DNA from: Isosphaera sp.
GTDB lineage: Bacteria; Planctomycetota; Planctomycetia; Gemmatales; Gemmataceae
Assembly: GCA_013822345.1 (NCBI GenBank)
Contig: PNKH01000078.1
Coordinates: 1-38,614, forward strand
Length of the DNA: 38,614 bases
Reading direction: 5' to 3'
The position numbers were made by a program, and so were the translations under genes. The notes beneath the pieces are model-generated. The model was not told the DNA's origin. It made no database searches and saw only the letters and a list, made by a program, of their open reading frames with translations. Shown one piece after another: positions 16,901 through 24,526 of this stretch. Every line of letters begins with the position of its first letter. Within the stretch, counting starts at the first letter, position 1.

Positions 16901-19900
16901 TTCGACGGCACCGGCACCCCGGCGGTCTTGGCCGCCTCGCGGGCCGCCTTCACCTCGGCGGCGAACCGGCCGGAGTGGACCGCCCACGCCGCGTTCCACT
17001 CGGCCTGCTCCCTCCGGTCGAACAACTCCAGCAGCAGGGCGGTGCGGGCCTTCAGCTGCGGCGGCGCGAACGCGAGCAGATTAGCGAGGTCGTCGACGAC
17101 CTCCGGCGACACCTTCCACGCGGTCGCGTCGTCGCCGCGGTCGTTCACCTCCTTGATGACGAACTCGCGGAACGCGGCCGGGTCGGCGAACGCCTCCAGC
17201 GCCTGCGCCCCGGTCAGGCGGAACCGCGGCCCCTTGGCCGCCACGCACTCAATGCACTTCTCCGGCTGCCCGTCGGTGTCGCGCAGCTCCAGCAGCAGCG
17301 TGGCGAGGAGCGCCCGGTCGCGGAGCTTCTCGTCGGGGCTGTCGAGGTAGACGGTGGCGGCGACCCCGGCGGCGGCCCCGAGCGCGACCGTCGCGGCGAA
17401 CTGCTCGACCTGCGTCAGCACCGACCCGCCGGCGTCCGACCGCAGCAGCGGGGCGACGGTCGCGTCACCCAGGTACGCCAGCCCGAGCGCGCCGCGGAAC
17501 TTCACCTCGGGGTCCGAACTCTGCAGCGCCGTGCGGAGCACCGCGGCGGTGTCCGGCCGGGCGACCCACACGAGCGCCGCCGCGGCCGCCTTGCGGAGCC
17601 GGGCGTGCGAGCTCTCCAGCAGCGCCGCGACGTGAGGCAGCGCCCGCGGGTCGCCGAGCTGCCCGAGGCCGCGCGAGGCCAGGTCCGCGACCTCCGCCCA
17701 GTCGGCGACGCGCTCCCGCTGCGGCGGCTCGGGGGTGGTCGCGAGTTCCACCAGCACGTCGAACGTCGCCGGGTCGCCGTGCCGGGCGAGAGCGGCCGCG
17801 GCCCGGACGCGGATGTCCGGCCGGTCGCTCGCCATCGCCTCGCGGAGCGGCGCCTTCGCGTCGTCGTCCACGAGGGCGTTGACCGCCAGCAGCCGGACCT
17901 CGCGATCCGGGTCGGCGATCGCCCGCAACAGCACCTGCTGGGCGGCCTTCGAGTGCTTCTTGATCAGCCCCTCGACGGCCAGCTTCCGGGCGTCCGGGAA
18001 CCGCGACGCGAGCGCCGTCTCGAGGACCGCGATCTCCTTGTTCTTCTTCGTCGCGAACCCGAACGCCTCGGCCCGCAGCCCGGGGTCGGGGTCGTTGAAG
18101 AACTCGTACAGGAGCGGCGGCGCCCACTCCTCCTTCTCGCCGGCGACGACCTCCGTCAGGGCCTCGCGGCGGACGTCCGGGTGGATCGACTGCAGCGCGA
18201 AGCGCAGCGTGTCGGACCCCCCGCCGGCGATCTTCAGGTTGAGCGCCGACTTGAACGCCTCCGACCGCACCCCGGGGGCGCCGTCGTTGAGCGCCCGCAC
18301 CAACAGGTCCCACCCCGGTTCGCCGGCCGCGGCCGGCTTCTTCTTCTTGACGGTGTCGAGCAGCGTCGACAGCCCGCGCCGCCGGACGTCCTCGTCGGCG
18401 GCCGTCAACCCGGACTCGGCGACCGACAGCGGCGTCTTGTCGAAGATCTTGACCAGCGCGGTGTATGCGGCGTCGCGGACCGACGCCTCGCGGTCGAACA
18501 GCATCGACCGGAGGCGGTTCACCGCCCGCTCGTCGTCGAGGGCCGCGAGGGCCCGGCACACCTCGACCCGGGCGTTCACGTCCTCCTCGCGGCTCAACTG
18601 CAGGAGCAGCCCGAACGCCCGCGGGTCGCCGAGCACCGCCAGCCCCCGCGCCCCGCGGAGGCAGGTGTCGAGCGCCCGGCTCGCGGTCGCCTGGAGGAGC
18701 GTGTCGTAGTCGGCGGCCGTGAGTTCGCCCTTCTCGCCGGCCGCGACCGGCGCGGCGGCCTTGTCCGCCTTGTCCGCCTTCTCCAGCTCGTTGACCTGGC
18801 GGTTCAGCTCCGGGTCGCCGGCGCGGAGGACGCCGGCCAGCGCCGGCTTCGACACCACCGACAGGAGGAACGCGACCTTCCGCACCCCGCCGTCGTCGTC
18901 CTCCAGCCGGCGGCGGATGGCCGACTGGATCGCCGGGTCGTCGAGCTGCTTCCGCTCGAACGCCCGCACCAGGGCCGCCGCCCGCACGTCGCCGTGCTTC
19001 GATGTCAGGCCGGTGAGCGACGCCCGCGGCGAGTCGGCCGGGAAGACGCTCTCGAGCGCCGCGAGCGCGGCCTTCCGCACGTCCCACGCCGGGGCGTTCA
19101 GCGCCTCGACCAGCCGGGTCATGGCCTGGTCGTCCTTCTTCGCCAGCGGCTCCAGCGCCTGCACCGCCAAGACGCCGACGTCCGCCTGACCCGTCTTCAG
19201 GGCGAGGTCGATCGGCCCGAGGTCCGGCTTCAGCGGACGGAACAGCCCCTGGAACGCCTGCACCCGGACCTTCCCGTCCCCGTGTCCGACCGCCTTCTCG
19301 AGGATCTTCACGACCCGCGGGTTGCCGATCTCGGACAGGAGCTTGGTCGCCAGCAGCCGGAGGGCGGGGTCCGGGTCCTTGGTGATCTGCTCGCCGATCG
19401 TGTCGACGCAGGCGTTGTCGTTCCACTCGGCCAGCGTCTTCAGCGCCTTCTCGCGCCGCTTCGGGTCGTACTGCTGCCCCAGCTCGTTCTTCACCCAGTC
19501 GGCCGCCCCGCACACCCGGACGTACTCCGGGTCGTCCGCGAACTTCCCGTCGGCCTCGAGCTTGAACAGGCGGATGGTGTCGTCGTCGCACGCCGCCGCG
19601 ACGTGCGGCTGATTGTAGACGGTGACCACCGCCAGCCCGACGACCTTCCCGCACGCGTCCTTCAGGGTGCTCGGCTTGACCGCTCCCGCCCGCGGCCAGT
19701 TCTTCAGGGCGGCGTCGCGGCCGCCGGACACGAACCGGTCGCCCGGCACCAGCACCATCGCGGTCAGCACGTCCTCGTGCGTGTTCGCCCGGCCCTTGTC
19801 CTCGGGTTCGAGGCTGCCGCGGGCGAACGTGGTGAGGAGCTTGTTGTCGGCCCCGGCGGAGAAGAACCGCAGCTCCTCCGGCTCGAACATCAGGGCCGTG

Positions 19901-20814
19901 ACCGCCCCGTCGTGCAGCTTCGCCGGCTCGCCCGGCTCGAACTCGCCGCCCCCGCCGTCGAAGGCGACCACCGTCCCCTTCGTGGTGCCGGTGACGAGCC
20001 ACGTCCGCGTCGGGTCCGCGGCGAGGCACGTCCCCTCCTCGGGCAACTCCAGCGTCTGGATCGCCGACCCGTCCTTCGCGGAGACGACGTCGATCTGCTT
20101 GCCGTTAAGGACCGCGAGCCGCTTCTTCGCGACCGGGACGACGGCGGCGATCGTTCCGGCGAACGGCCCGGCCAGCGGCTTCGCCCCGCCGCGCCCGCCG
20201 ACCGCGTACACCCGCCGGTCCGTCCCGCCGACGTACACGGTGTTGCCGTCCGCGGCGAGCGCCAGCCCGCCGCACGGCAGCTCGTCCTGCTGCAGCGTGA
20301 CCTTGTCGGCGTCGATCCAGTACAGCGGCGTCGGCACGCCCTCCGGGTGGACGGTGACGAACGCCAGGCTCCCCTCGACGCCGACGATCGCCTTGATGTC
20401 CCCGCGGTACGTCAGGTACTTCGCCGGCCCCGATCCGGACCCGACCGCCGCCTCGCCGCCGGGCCTCTTCGCGGCCTGCGGCTCATCCGCCCCATCGTCG
20501 TCCTCGTCCTCCCCCGCCGCCTCGACCAACTCACTCAGGCGTTTGGCGTCGGCCTTCAGCCGGGCGGCCAGGTCCGGGGGGAGCGGCGGGGGCTCGGGCG
20601 TGTCGTCGTCCCCGACGAGGCCGTCGCTGAGGGCCTGCAGGCCCGCGGCCAGGTCGTCGTGCCCGTCCGGGAGGACGCCGATCGCGCCGGTGATCGCGTC
20701 GTCGAACTCGACGCACAGGTCGTAGTCCGACTCGAACCGGCCCCGGAGTTCCTGGCCGAGCGTCAGCAGTTCGCGGGCCAGGGCGGCGACCTGGTGCTGG
20801 AGCTCGAGGTTCAT
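13945..20814 (-). CDS. Giant WD40 and HEAT-repeat scaffold protein
   Basis: The protein has 2289 residues. Residues 1-130 are helical then acidic and disordered (EDEDDDGADE). About 130-455 look like a WD40-type beta-propeller (for example LAADGNTVYVGGTDRRVYAV, LMFEPEELRFFSAGADNKLL, VPGDRFVSGGRDAALKNW). From about 460 to the end run many HEAT/ARM-like helical repeats (typical unit: DPDPALRLLATKLLSEIGNPRVVKIL). A dense acidic loop (DEDEDDDDFDDEDFEEDEEE) lies near residue 2030. No catalytic motif is visible, so a binding or scaffold role is inferred. The ATG at 20814 overlaps the BRCT stop (ATGA); the same frame stays open further upstream to 21615 but that part overlaps the BRCT gene. No signal peptide, so probably cytosolic. 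Confidence 0.85.
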   Translation of the reverse strand: MNLELQHQVAALARELLTLGQELRGRFESDYDLCVEFDDAITGAIGVLPDGHDDLAAGLQALSDGLVGDDDTPEPPPLPPDLAARLKADAKRLSELVEAAGEDEDDDGADEPQAAKRPGGEAAVGSGSGPAKYLTYRGDIKAIVGVEGSLAFVTVHPEGVPTPLYWIDADKVTLQQDELPCGGLALAADGNTVYVGGTDRRVYAVGGRGGAKPLAGPFAGTIAAVVPVAKKRLAVLNGKQIDVVSAKDGSAIQTLELPEEGTCLAADPTRTWLVTGTTKGTVVAFDGGGGEFEPGEPAKLHDGAVTALMFEPEELRFFSAGADNKLLTTFARGSLEPEDKGRANTHEDVLTAMVLVPGDRFVSGGRDAALKNWPRAGAVKPSTLKDACGKVVGLAVVTVYNQPHVAAACDDDTIRLFKLEADGKFADDPEYVRVCGAADWVKNELGQQYDPKRREKALKTLAEWNDNACVDTIGEQITKDPDPALRLLATKLLSEIGNPRVVKILEKAVGHGDGKVRVQAFQGLFRPLKPDLGPIDLALKTGQADVGVLAVQALEPLAKKDDQAMTRLVEALNAPAWDVRKAALAALESVFPADSPRASLTGLTSKHGDVRAAALVRAFERKQLDDPAIQSAIRRRLEDDDGGVRKVAFLLSVVSKPALAGVLRAGDPELNRQVNELEKADKADKAAAPVAAGEKGELTAADYDTLLQATASRALDTCLRGARGLAVLGDPRAFGLLLQLSREEDVNARVEVCRALAALDDERAVNRLRSMLFDREASVRDAAYTALVKIFDKTPLSVAESGLTAADEDVRRRGLSTLLDTVKKKKPAAAGEPGWDLLVRALNDGAPGVRSEAFKSALNLKIAGGGSDTLRFALQSIHPDVRREALTEVVAGEKEEWAPPLLYEFFNDPDPGLRAEAFGFATKKNKEIAVLETALASRFPDARKLAVEGLIKKHSKAAQQVLLRAIADPDREVRLLAVNALVDDDAKAPLREAMASDRPDIRVRAAAALARHGDPATFDVLVELATTPEPPQRERVADWAEVADLASRGLGQLGDPRALPHVAALLESSHARLRKAAAAALVWVARPDTAAVLRTALQSSDPEVKFRGALGLAYLGDATVAPLLRSDAGGSVLTQVEQFAATVALGAAAGVAATVYLDSPDEKLRDRALLATLLLELRDTDGQPEKCIECVAAKGPRFRLTGAQALEAFADPAAFREFVIKEVNDRGDDATAWKVSPEVVDDLANLLAFAPPQLKARTALLLELFDRREQAEWNAAWAVHSGRFAAEVKAAREAAKTAGVPVPSKLTAGQLRELAFGGYVGLVREQGASGGGQAVGKVRQTALARIFAIASKDPAYARAAQPVLAQAMGDPNGGVRTLAFGHLQALGMDKAALGAEALEAGYTDLGVKGLELLTDGTSAKKGEAVLERVMLTRSDDLALEAAKLLRDRQGKIPTARKALDAVHEPMRLQAVEWLSAEYEVADDAKTLLRGAVESRYRKVREKAAFELAGKKDVAAYDALVKFLHEAHDGGRQGAIVNSLAGLGDKRAADAFLDRIENDPSGTAQAANLIRQAAGFRTPATADRLLLLLDRRKDLQNEVFAALLTVSGSDQRVADPQDEQPQFRQSWMKGQHPRHDAVLAKLLDRAFAVGATDYLTATLLPAARWSLGNDVDPVLETLCTSPNAALRDAAVEAAGWRFRRRAAPVEPLLKALRHKNPVTQFLAAEGLARGKRPEGMQVLLSGIEYLEDQGHRTRAVQALGELGDPRSVDKLLSLAAEDGNPLQDAAAEAVGHLKRSPQADKVFQTLERLAKGVTNTAQRALVGLRHFDTPSGWDLVRARLNAKGSYWQVRGVRQTAAEQLGYNDDPATREALLKLVRTEGDNNLVAAAFRSARRLWGRESLEPHYHLLQNGRADTRIKDAGDEEDALDAVVKRGDPLRVMEVFPLCPEKVQEQLESALLTRPDLPVKEAVAALGHADDGTVRLATRLLGRVPDADAGVKKAVGDALQKWWKIWQEERVKAGGMGAVARDEDEDDDDFDDEDFEEDEEEYGGDGGMAHRRGASLQRIGECVESLLHTAGRVGVPGQVLADIARSRPDDYLAKGIRLEAARCLTTGKVTPAILDILEGLTVGPDADVRVLAAELVARYDPARGARLADKLLSDRPSFNRLITAKVVHSPDVAKAAGQVHYQPVVLPVVVAEKDVAALAAVARDRKAAEVARLGAVEGLGVMAAEAAEAVLVEVGTAKDDDKEVRKAAWRALRRSRRARKRGAANTLATTPRAPKAKVTKPGG

Positions 20815-23800
20815 CCCGCCGCCCCCTTCTTCAGCTCCGGGTACTTGTGCCGGATGCGGGTCACCGCCACCAGGCACGCCGCCCGCTCGCTCACCCCGCG
20901 CGACTGCATGAACTCGTCCAGGAGCGGCAGGATGCCGGCCCCGAACTCCCGCTGCTCCAGCCCGAGGTCGCGCAGCACCTCGACCAGGTCCAGCTTCGCC
21001 CGCCGCGCCGGCAGCGGCTTCACGCTCACCACCTTGTCCGGCTTCTTCGCGCTCGGGTCCGCCGGCGGTTCGTCCTCGACCGCGTCCCGCGACTTCTCCG
21101 GCCGGCCGGGCGGGATCTCGAACAGGATCCGCCGCAGGAACGCACTCAGCGTCGGTTTCTCGGCCGGCCACTGTTCCGGACGGTGCGGCACGCCGTCCCC
21201 GCGGGCCACCGCCGCCTTCTCCGCGTCCTTCTTCGCCTTCGCCCCGACCGTCGGCTTCGGCGGGGGCGGCGGCTTCCAGTCGGCCGTCACCCCGCGCTCC
21301 CGGTACACGTTCCACAGCGCCCGGATCACGAACGCCCGCACCTTCCGGTCCGGGCTCTCCGACAGCCGGAACAGCTCCTCCGGGACGCGCAGCCGCGGCT
21401 GGCGGTTGATCAGCTCCATCCCGAGCGCCCGCGTCTCCTCGTCGTTCGACTCGCAGAACCGGTAGACGGCGCTCGCCTCCAGCTTCGCCGGGTCGAGGCG
21501 GAACGGGCGGTTCGTCGGGGTGTCCTCGGCGAGCAGCGACTTCGCCACGAACCGCCGCACGTCCATGAACGGGAGCTCGCTCATCGCCACCAGGTGGTCG
21601 ACCGACGGGTTCCACCGGGCGAACTCGTACCCGGCGAGTTCGAGGGCGAAGTCGCGGAGCGGCTTGCGGGTCTCGCTGAACAGCGGGAAGACGCGGTCGA
21701 GGGTGAGGAAGTCGGCGGGGATCTCGGCCCCGGCGTCGACGGGTTTACCGCCGAGCTTCGCCCCGAGTTCCGGGTGGTGCTGCCGGACGTACTCCCGGGC
21801 GAACTTCCCGACCGGGGCGTCGGCCGGGCCGGGGGCGACCACCAACTGCCACAGCCGCTCGCAGCCGGCCGTCACCGCGTCGGCGGGGGACGCCGCGCCC
21901 GCGCCGGCGATCATCCGGAGGAACTCCGCCTCGGAGATGATGCGGATGTTCGCCCCGGCCTCGTTCAGCTCCTCCGCCTTGACGTGCTTCGCCCCCTTCT
22001 CGCCCTCGCCGAGGAACGGCGACCCGGAGTCGCCGACGACGAGGTAGTGGAGCTTCGGGGAGACGTTCGCCGTCGGCTTCCCGCCCGCGGCCTTCACCCG
22101 CGCCTCGGCGTCCGCGGCACTCAGGCCCGCCAGCTTGCCGGTGAACGACACCGTCGCCCCGGCCAGGTCGAACGCCGCGGCCCCCGACTCCTGACCCCCG
22201 ACTCCCGAACCCCGGGCAAAGTCGGCCGGGACGAAGGTGCGGATCAGCCGGTCGCTGGCGAAGTCGTGGTACATCGGCTCGGAGCGGGCGACGAGCCGCA
22301 TCAGCCAGTCGAACCCGAGGTCGGCAGGGGTGAACCGCCGCACGTCCCGGAACCACTGCAGGACCTGGTTCGCCCGGTTCTCGTCGAACTCCAACTCCTT
22401 CGCCCACCGGCCGTTCGCGGCCTTGAACGCGACCAGCCACGGGCTGGCGTCCCAGTCCGGCTGGAACGCGACCGTCTTCCAGAAGTCCATCCCGAGCGTC
22501 TGGGCCTTCAGCTTGTTCCCGCCGACCCAGCCGAACACGCTGTCGCTCGACGGCGGGAACAGCGCGAGCCAGCGGAGCTGTTCGGGGTCGAGGGCGTTCA
22601 GGTCGAACTTCGCGAGTTCCTTCGTGGCGTACCCGGCGACCTCCCGGTTCGACCCGCCGTCCGGGTCGTACCGCCGCAAGAGGCCGACGAAGAACGCCGG
22701 GCCGAGCGCCTTCAACTCGTGGACCTTCGGCAGCAGCTTGGAGGCGAACGAGAACGCCTCGTCGCTCCGCGACAGGAGCCGGCCCTGGAACCACGCCGGC
22801 GTCAGCTCGTTCGCCCCGAAGTGCTTCGTGATCGCCTCGGCGGCGAACGTGCTCCCGTGGGCGGTTTCGAGCAGCCGACCCCAGGCGTCGAGGCCGACTC
22901 CGGTCCGCGGGTCCTTCTCGCCGAGGAGGTCGAACGCCAGTTTCCGAACCGCGTCGTTGTCGTTGTTGGCGAGGCGGATCAGGTCGTCGACCGACAGGTC
23001 CCGGGCGTGGGTGCGGGCGTAGTTCGCGGCGTACACCCGGGCCGGCTGCGACGGGGAGTCGAACAGCTTCAGGACGGCGTCGTGCAGCCCGAGGGTGCGG
23101 AACGCCCCCTGCTCGAACCGCGGGACGTTCTGCAGGATCCAGACGACGAAGTCGTGGATCGCCCGGCTCGGGACGCCGACGAGCCGCACCACCCAGCCCG
23201 GCTCGGTCTCGCGGAGCGTCTCGCGGAAGTCGGTCTTCAGGGCGGCGATGGCGAAGTCGCGGACGTTGTCCGACCGGGCACGGTCGAGGAGCGAGAACAG
23301 CGGGCGGTGGCTCCGCTTCCACAGGTCGCCGTACGCCCGGTGCTTCAGGCTGGTCGGCTCCGGGGCGTCGCGGTAGCCGAACCGGAACCGGTTCCGGCCG
23401 TACTTCTTCGTGTCGTGGAACAGGACGTGGTTGTACACCCAGGTGCCGCGCCACTGCGTGTCGTCGGCGTAGTTGACGAGGAAGTCGCAGGCGGCGTCGG
23501 GGTAGGTGGCGGGCAGTTGCACGGCGACGCGGCGGAGGTACCGCCACGCCCGCCGGGCGCAGTACCCGAGCGTCGCCCCGCTCACCTTGCCGGACCCGCC
23601 GCCGCGGGCCATCGTGGCGTCGATCCGGGCGGCCACCGCCCCGTACACCTCGGTGTCGTTCCGGGCCTCCGCCTCCTTGAAGATCCGCTTCAGCGCCTTC
23701 CACGGGCCGTACACGAGCGGGACGGCGGCGACCACCCGGAGGAGGTAGTCCCGGGCGAGCGGGTCGTCCGACTGCCACAGGGTGAGGATGACCTCGTGGA

Positions 23801-24077
23801 CCTTCAGCTTGTCGGGGAGCGGGACCTCGGCGTCCGGGGCCTCGACCGCCTTCAGGTACTCGAGCCGGTAGTGGGCCTGCTCCTCGCGGCTCTTCCGCCG
23901 GTACTGCCAGTCGCGGAGGCTGCCGATGAACTTGTCGAACGTCTTCGCCTCGCGGCGGACCGGCTGGTCCGGCTTTGGTGGTGGCTGGGTGACGAGTTGC
24001 TCGATCAGCTTGATGAGCCGCGGGTCGCGGGCGTCCCACGCCTTGCGGATGTCGTCGAGGGAGAGGGTGGCCGGCAT
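20811..24077 (-). CDS. BRCT-domain protein with helical-repeat flanks
   Basis: The protein has 1088 residues. A BRCT domain lies at about 634-725: FDLAGATVSFTGKLAGLSAADAE, then VKAAGGKPTANVSPKLHYLVVGD and the C-terminal helix ISEAEFLRMI, close to the BRCT of NAD-dependent DNA ligase. BRCT domains bind phosphoproteins or DNA ends. The rest is alpha-helical; WRYLRRVAVQLPATYPDAACDFLVNY near 180 and HEAT-like segments (NDNDAVRKLAFDLLGEKDP; DRKVRAFVIRALW) suggest a scaffold. A Pro/Lys-rich linker lies near 960. It heads the four-gene block. The start is placed at MPATLSLDDIRKAWDARDP; an in-frame ATG at 24194 would add 39 residues coded partly inside an inverted repeat. No ribosome site is obvious for either. 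Confidence 0.8.
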   Translation of the reverse strand: MPATLSLDDIRKAWDARDPRLIKLIEQLVTQPPPKPDQPVRREAKTFDKFIGSLRDWQYRRKSREEQAHYRLEYLKAVEAPDAEVPLPDKLKVHEVILTLWQSDDPLARDYLLRVVAAVPLVYGPWKALKRIFKEAEARNDTEVYGAVAARIDATMARGGGSGKVSGATLGYCARRAWRYLRRVAVQLPATYPDAACDFLVNYADDTQWRGTWVYNHVLFHDTKKYGRNRFRFGYRDAPEPTSLKHRAYGDLWKRSHRPLFSLLDRARSDNVRDFAIAALKTDFRETLRETEPGWVVRLVGVPSRAIHDFVVWILQNVPRFEQGAFRTLGLHDAVLKLFDSPSQPARVYAANYARTHARDLSVDDLIRLANNDNDAVRKLAFDLLGEKDPRTGVGLDAWGRLLETAHGSTFAAEAITKHFGANELTPAWFQGRLLSRSDEAFSFASKLLPKVHELKALGPAFFVGLLRRYDPDGGSNREVAGYATKELAKFDLNALDPEQLRWLALFPPSSDSVFGWVGGNKLKAQTLGMDFWKTVAFQPDWDASPWLVAFKAANGRWAKELEFDENRANQVLQWFRDVRRFTPADLGFDWLMRLVARSEPMYHDFASDRLIRTFVPADFARGSGVGGQESGAAAFDLAGATVSFTGKLAGLSAADAEARVKAAGGKPTANVSPKLHYLVVGDSGSPFLGEGEKGAKHVKAEELNEAGANIRIISEAEFLRMIAGAGAASPADAVTAGCERLWQLVVAPGPADAPVGKFAREYVRQHHPELGAKLGGKPVDAGAEIPADFLTLDRVFPLFSETRKPLRDFALELAGYEFARWNPSVDHLVAMSELPFMDVRRFVAKSLLAEDTPTNRPFRLDPAKLEASAVYRFCESNDEETRALGMELINRQPRLRVPEELFRLSESPDRKVRAFVIRALWNVYRERGVTADWKPPPPPKPTVGAKAKKDAEKAAVARGDGVPHRPEQWPAEKPTLSAFLRRILFEIPPGRPEKSRDAVEDEPPADPSAKKPDKVVSVKPLPARRAKLDLVEVLRDLGLEQREFGAGILPLLDEFMQSRGVSERAACLVAVTRIRHKYPELKKGAAG

Positions 24078-24170
24078 GACGGCGACTCGGCGAAGGGTGA
24101 TCGACTCTCGGCGCGACCGGGGAGGCGTCCACGACCTGACCTGGCACGCGGAAGGCTCACGGCACCGCCG

Positions 24171-24251
24171 CCCGGGGAGGGAATTCCCCTTCACCGGAAC
24201 GACGATCCGCGGGGTTGTTCCAGGCCGGTGAAGGGGAATTCCCTCCCCGGG
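24171..24251. repeat. Perfect 27-bp inverted repeat in the leader of the RT block
   Basis: The arms CCCGGGGAGGGAATTCCCC... (24171-24197) and the exact complement (24225-24251) flank a 27-nt loop. Each arm holds its own GGGAATTCCC palindrome. The pairing continues outward after a short gap (GCACCGC with GCGGTGC) and inward imperfectly (GGAACGAC with GTTGTTCC). It lies 94 nt upstream of the BRCT start. Candidates are a long msd-like hairpin, an operator, or a dispersed repeat. Confidence 0.75.
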
Positions 24252-24388
24252 CGATAGCGGTGCTGGAACAGCCTTCCTCGGGTGGTGTGGGACGGTGTTC
24301 GCTCGGGTGACGCAACATCACCCTGCTGCAGAGCAGCGAGCTGGACGGACCTCCCCGACCGCGCCGAAAGTTTGAATGTTGTAATCCG

Positions 24389-24427
24389 GTGAACAGACGA
24401 CCGCAAGCAGCGTAGTTCACATTTTTT
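24389..24427 (+). terminator. Weak hairpin with T-tract on the plus strand
   Basis: GTGAAC (24389-24394) pairs with GTTCAC (24415-24420), with ACG/CGT pairing inside, and is followed by ATTTTTT (24421-24427). This is a Rho-independent terminator shape read on the plus strand, although no plus-strand gene precedes it. It could end a small plus-strand RNA from the leader, or be chance in a lower-GC pocket. Confidence 0.3.
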
Positions 24428-24455
24428 CACGGTGACGGGCGTGAGGGTACCCTCT

Positions 24456-24526
24456 GGGCGAACCGCGACCGTCAGGGAGCGGGTGTCAGCGCCCCGCACC
24501 CGCTCCCTGACGGTCGCGGTTCGCCC
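24456..24526. repeat. Perfect 30-bp inverted repeat overlapping a gene end
   Basis: The arms at 24456-24485 (GGGCGAACCGCGACCGTCAG...) and 24497-24526 are perfectly complementary over 30 bp around an 11-nt loop. The minus-strand gene ending at 24472 reads through the right arm and loop and finds its TGA in the left arm, so its last about 18 residues are encoded by the repeat. It may act as a terminator for that gene. Confidence 0.8.

Larger units (their letters stand above)
24078..24471. other. Gene-free leader upstream of the BRCT-HEAT-SWIM-RT block
   Basis: About 394 bp without a convincing gene. It holds the 27-bp inverted repeat at 24171-24251 and two short consecutive hairpins at 24305-24336. 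It also holds a lower-GC pocket (24367-24430) with the stem GTGAAC (24089+300 offset: 24389-24394) paired to GTTCAC (24415-24420), followed on the plus strand by TTTTTT. The promoter of the four-gene block is probably here, but I cannot point to a convincing -35/-10 pair. It could encode a small structured RNA on either strand. Confidence 0.5.

Noticed and set aside
15565-21465. 1966-residue open frame on the plus strand opposite the HEAT-scaffold gene
   Set aside because: The translation is Arg/Leu/Pro/Val-rich without domains. Long antisense frames are expected at this GC content, and the minus-strand HEAT/WD40 reading is clearly real.
20815-21615. Upstream in-frame extension of the HEAT-scaffold gene
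   Set aside because: It overlaps the BRCT gene in another frame and has no conserved sequence. The ATG at 20814 overlapping the BRCT stop is the natural start.
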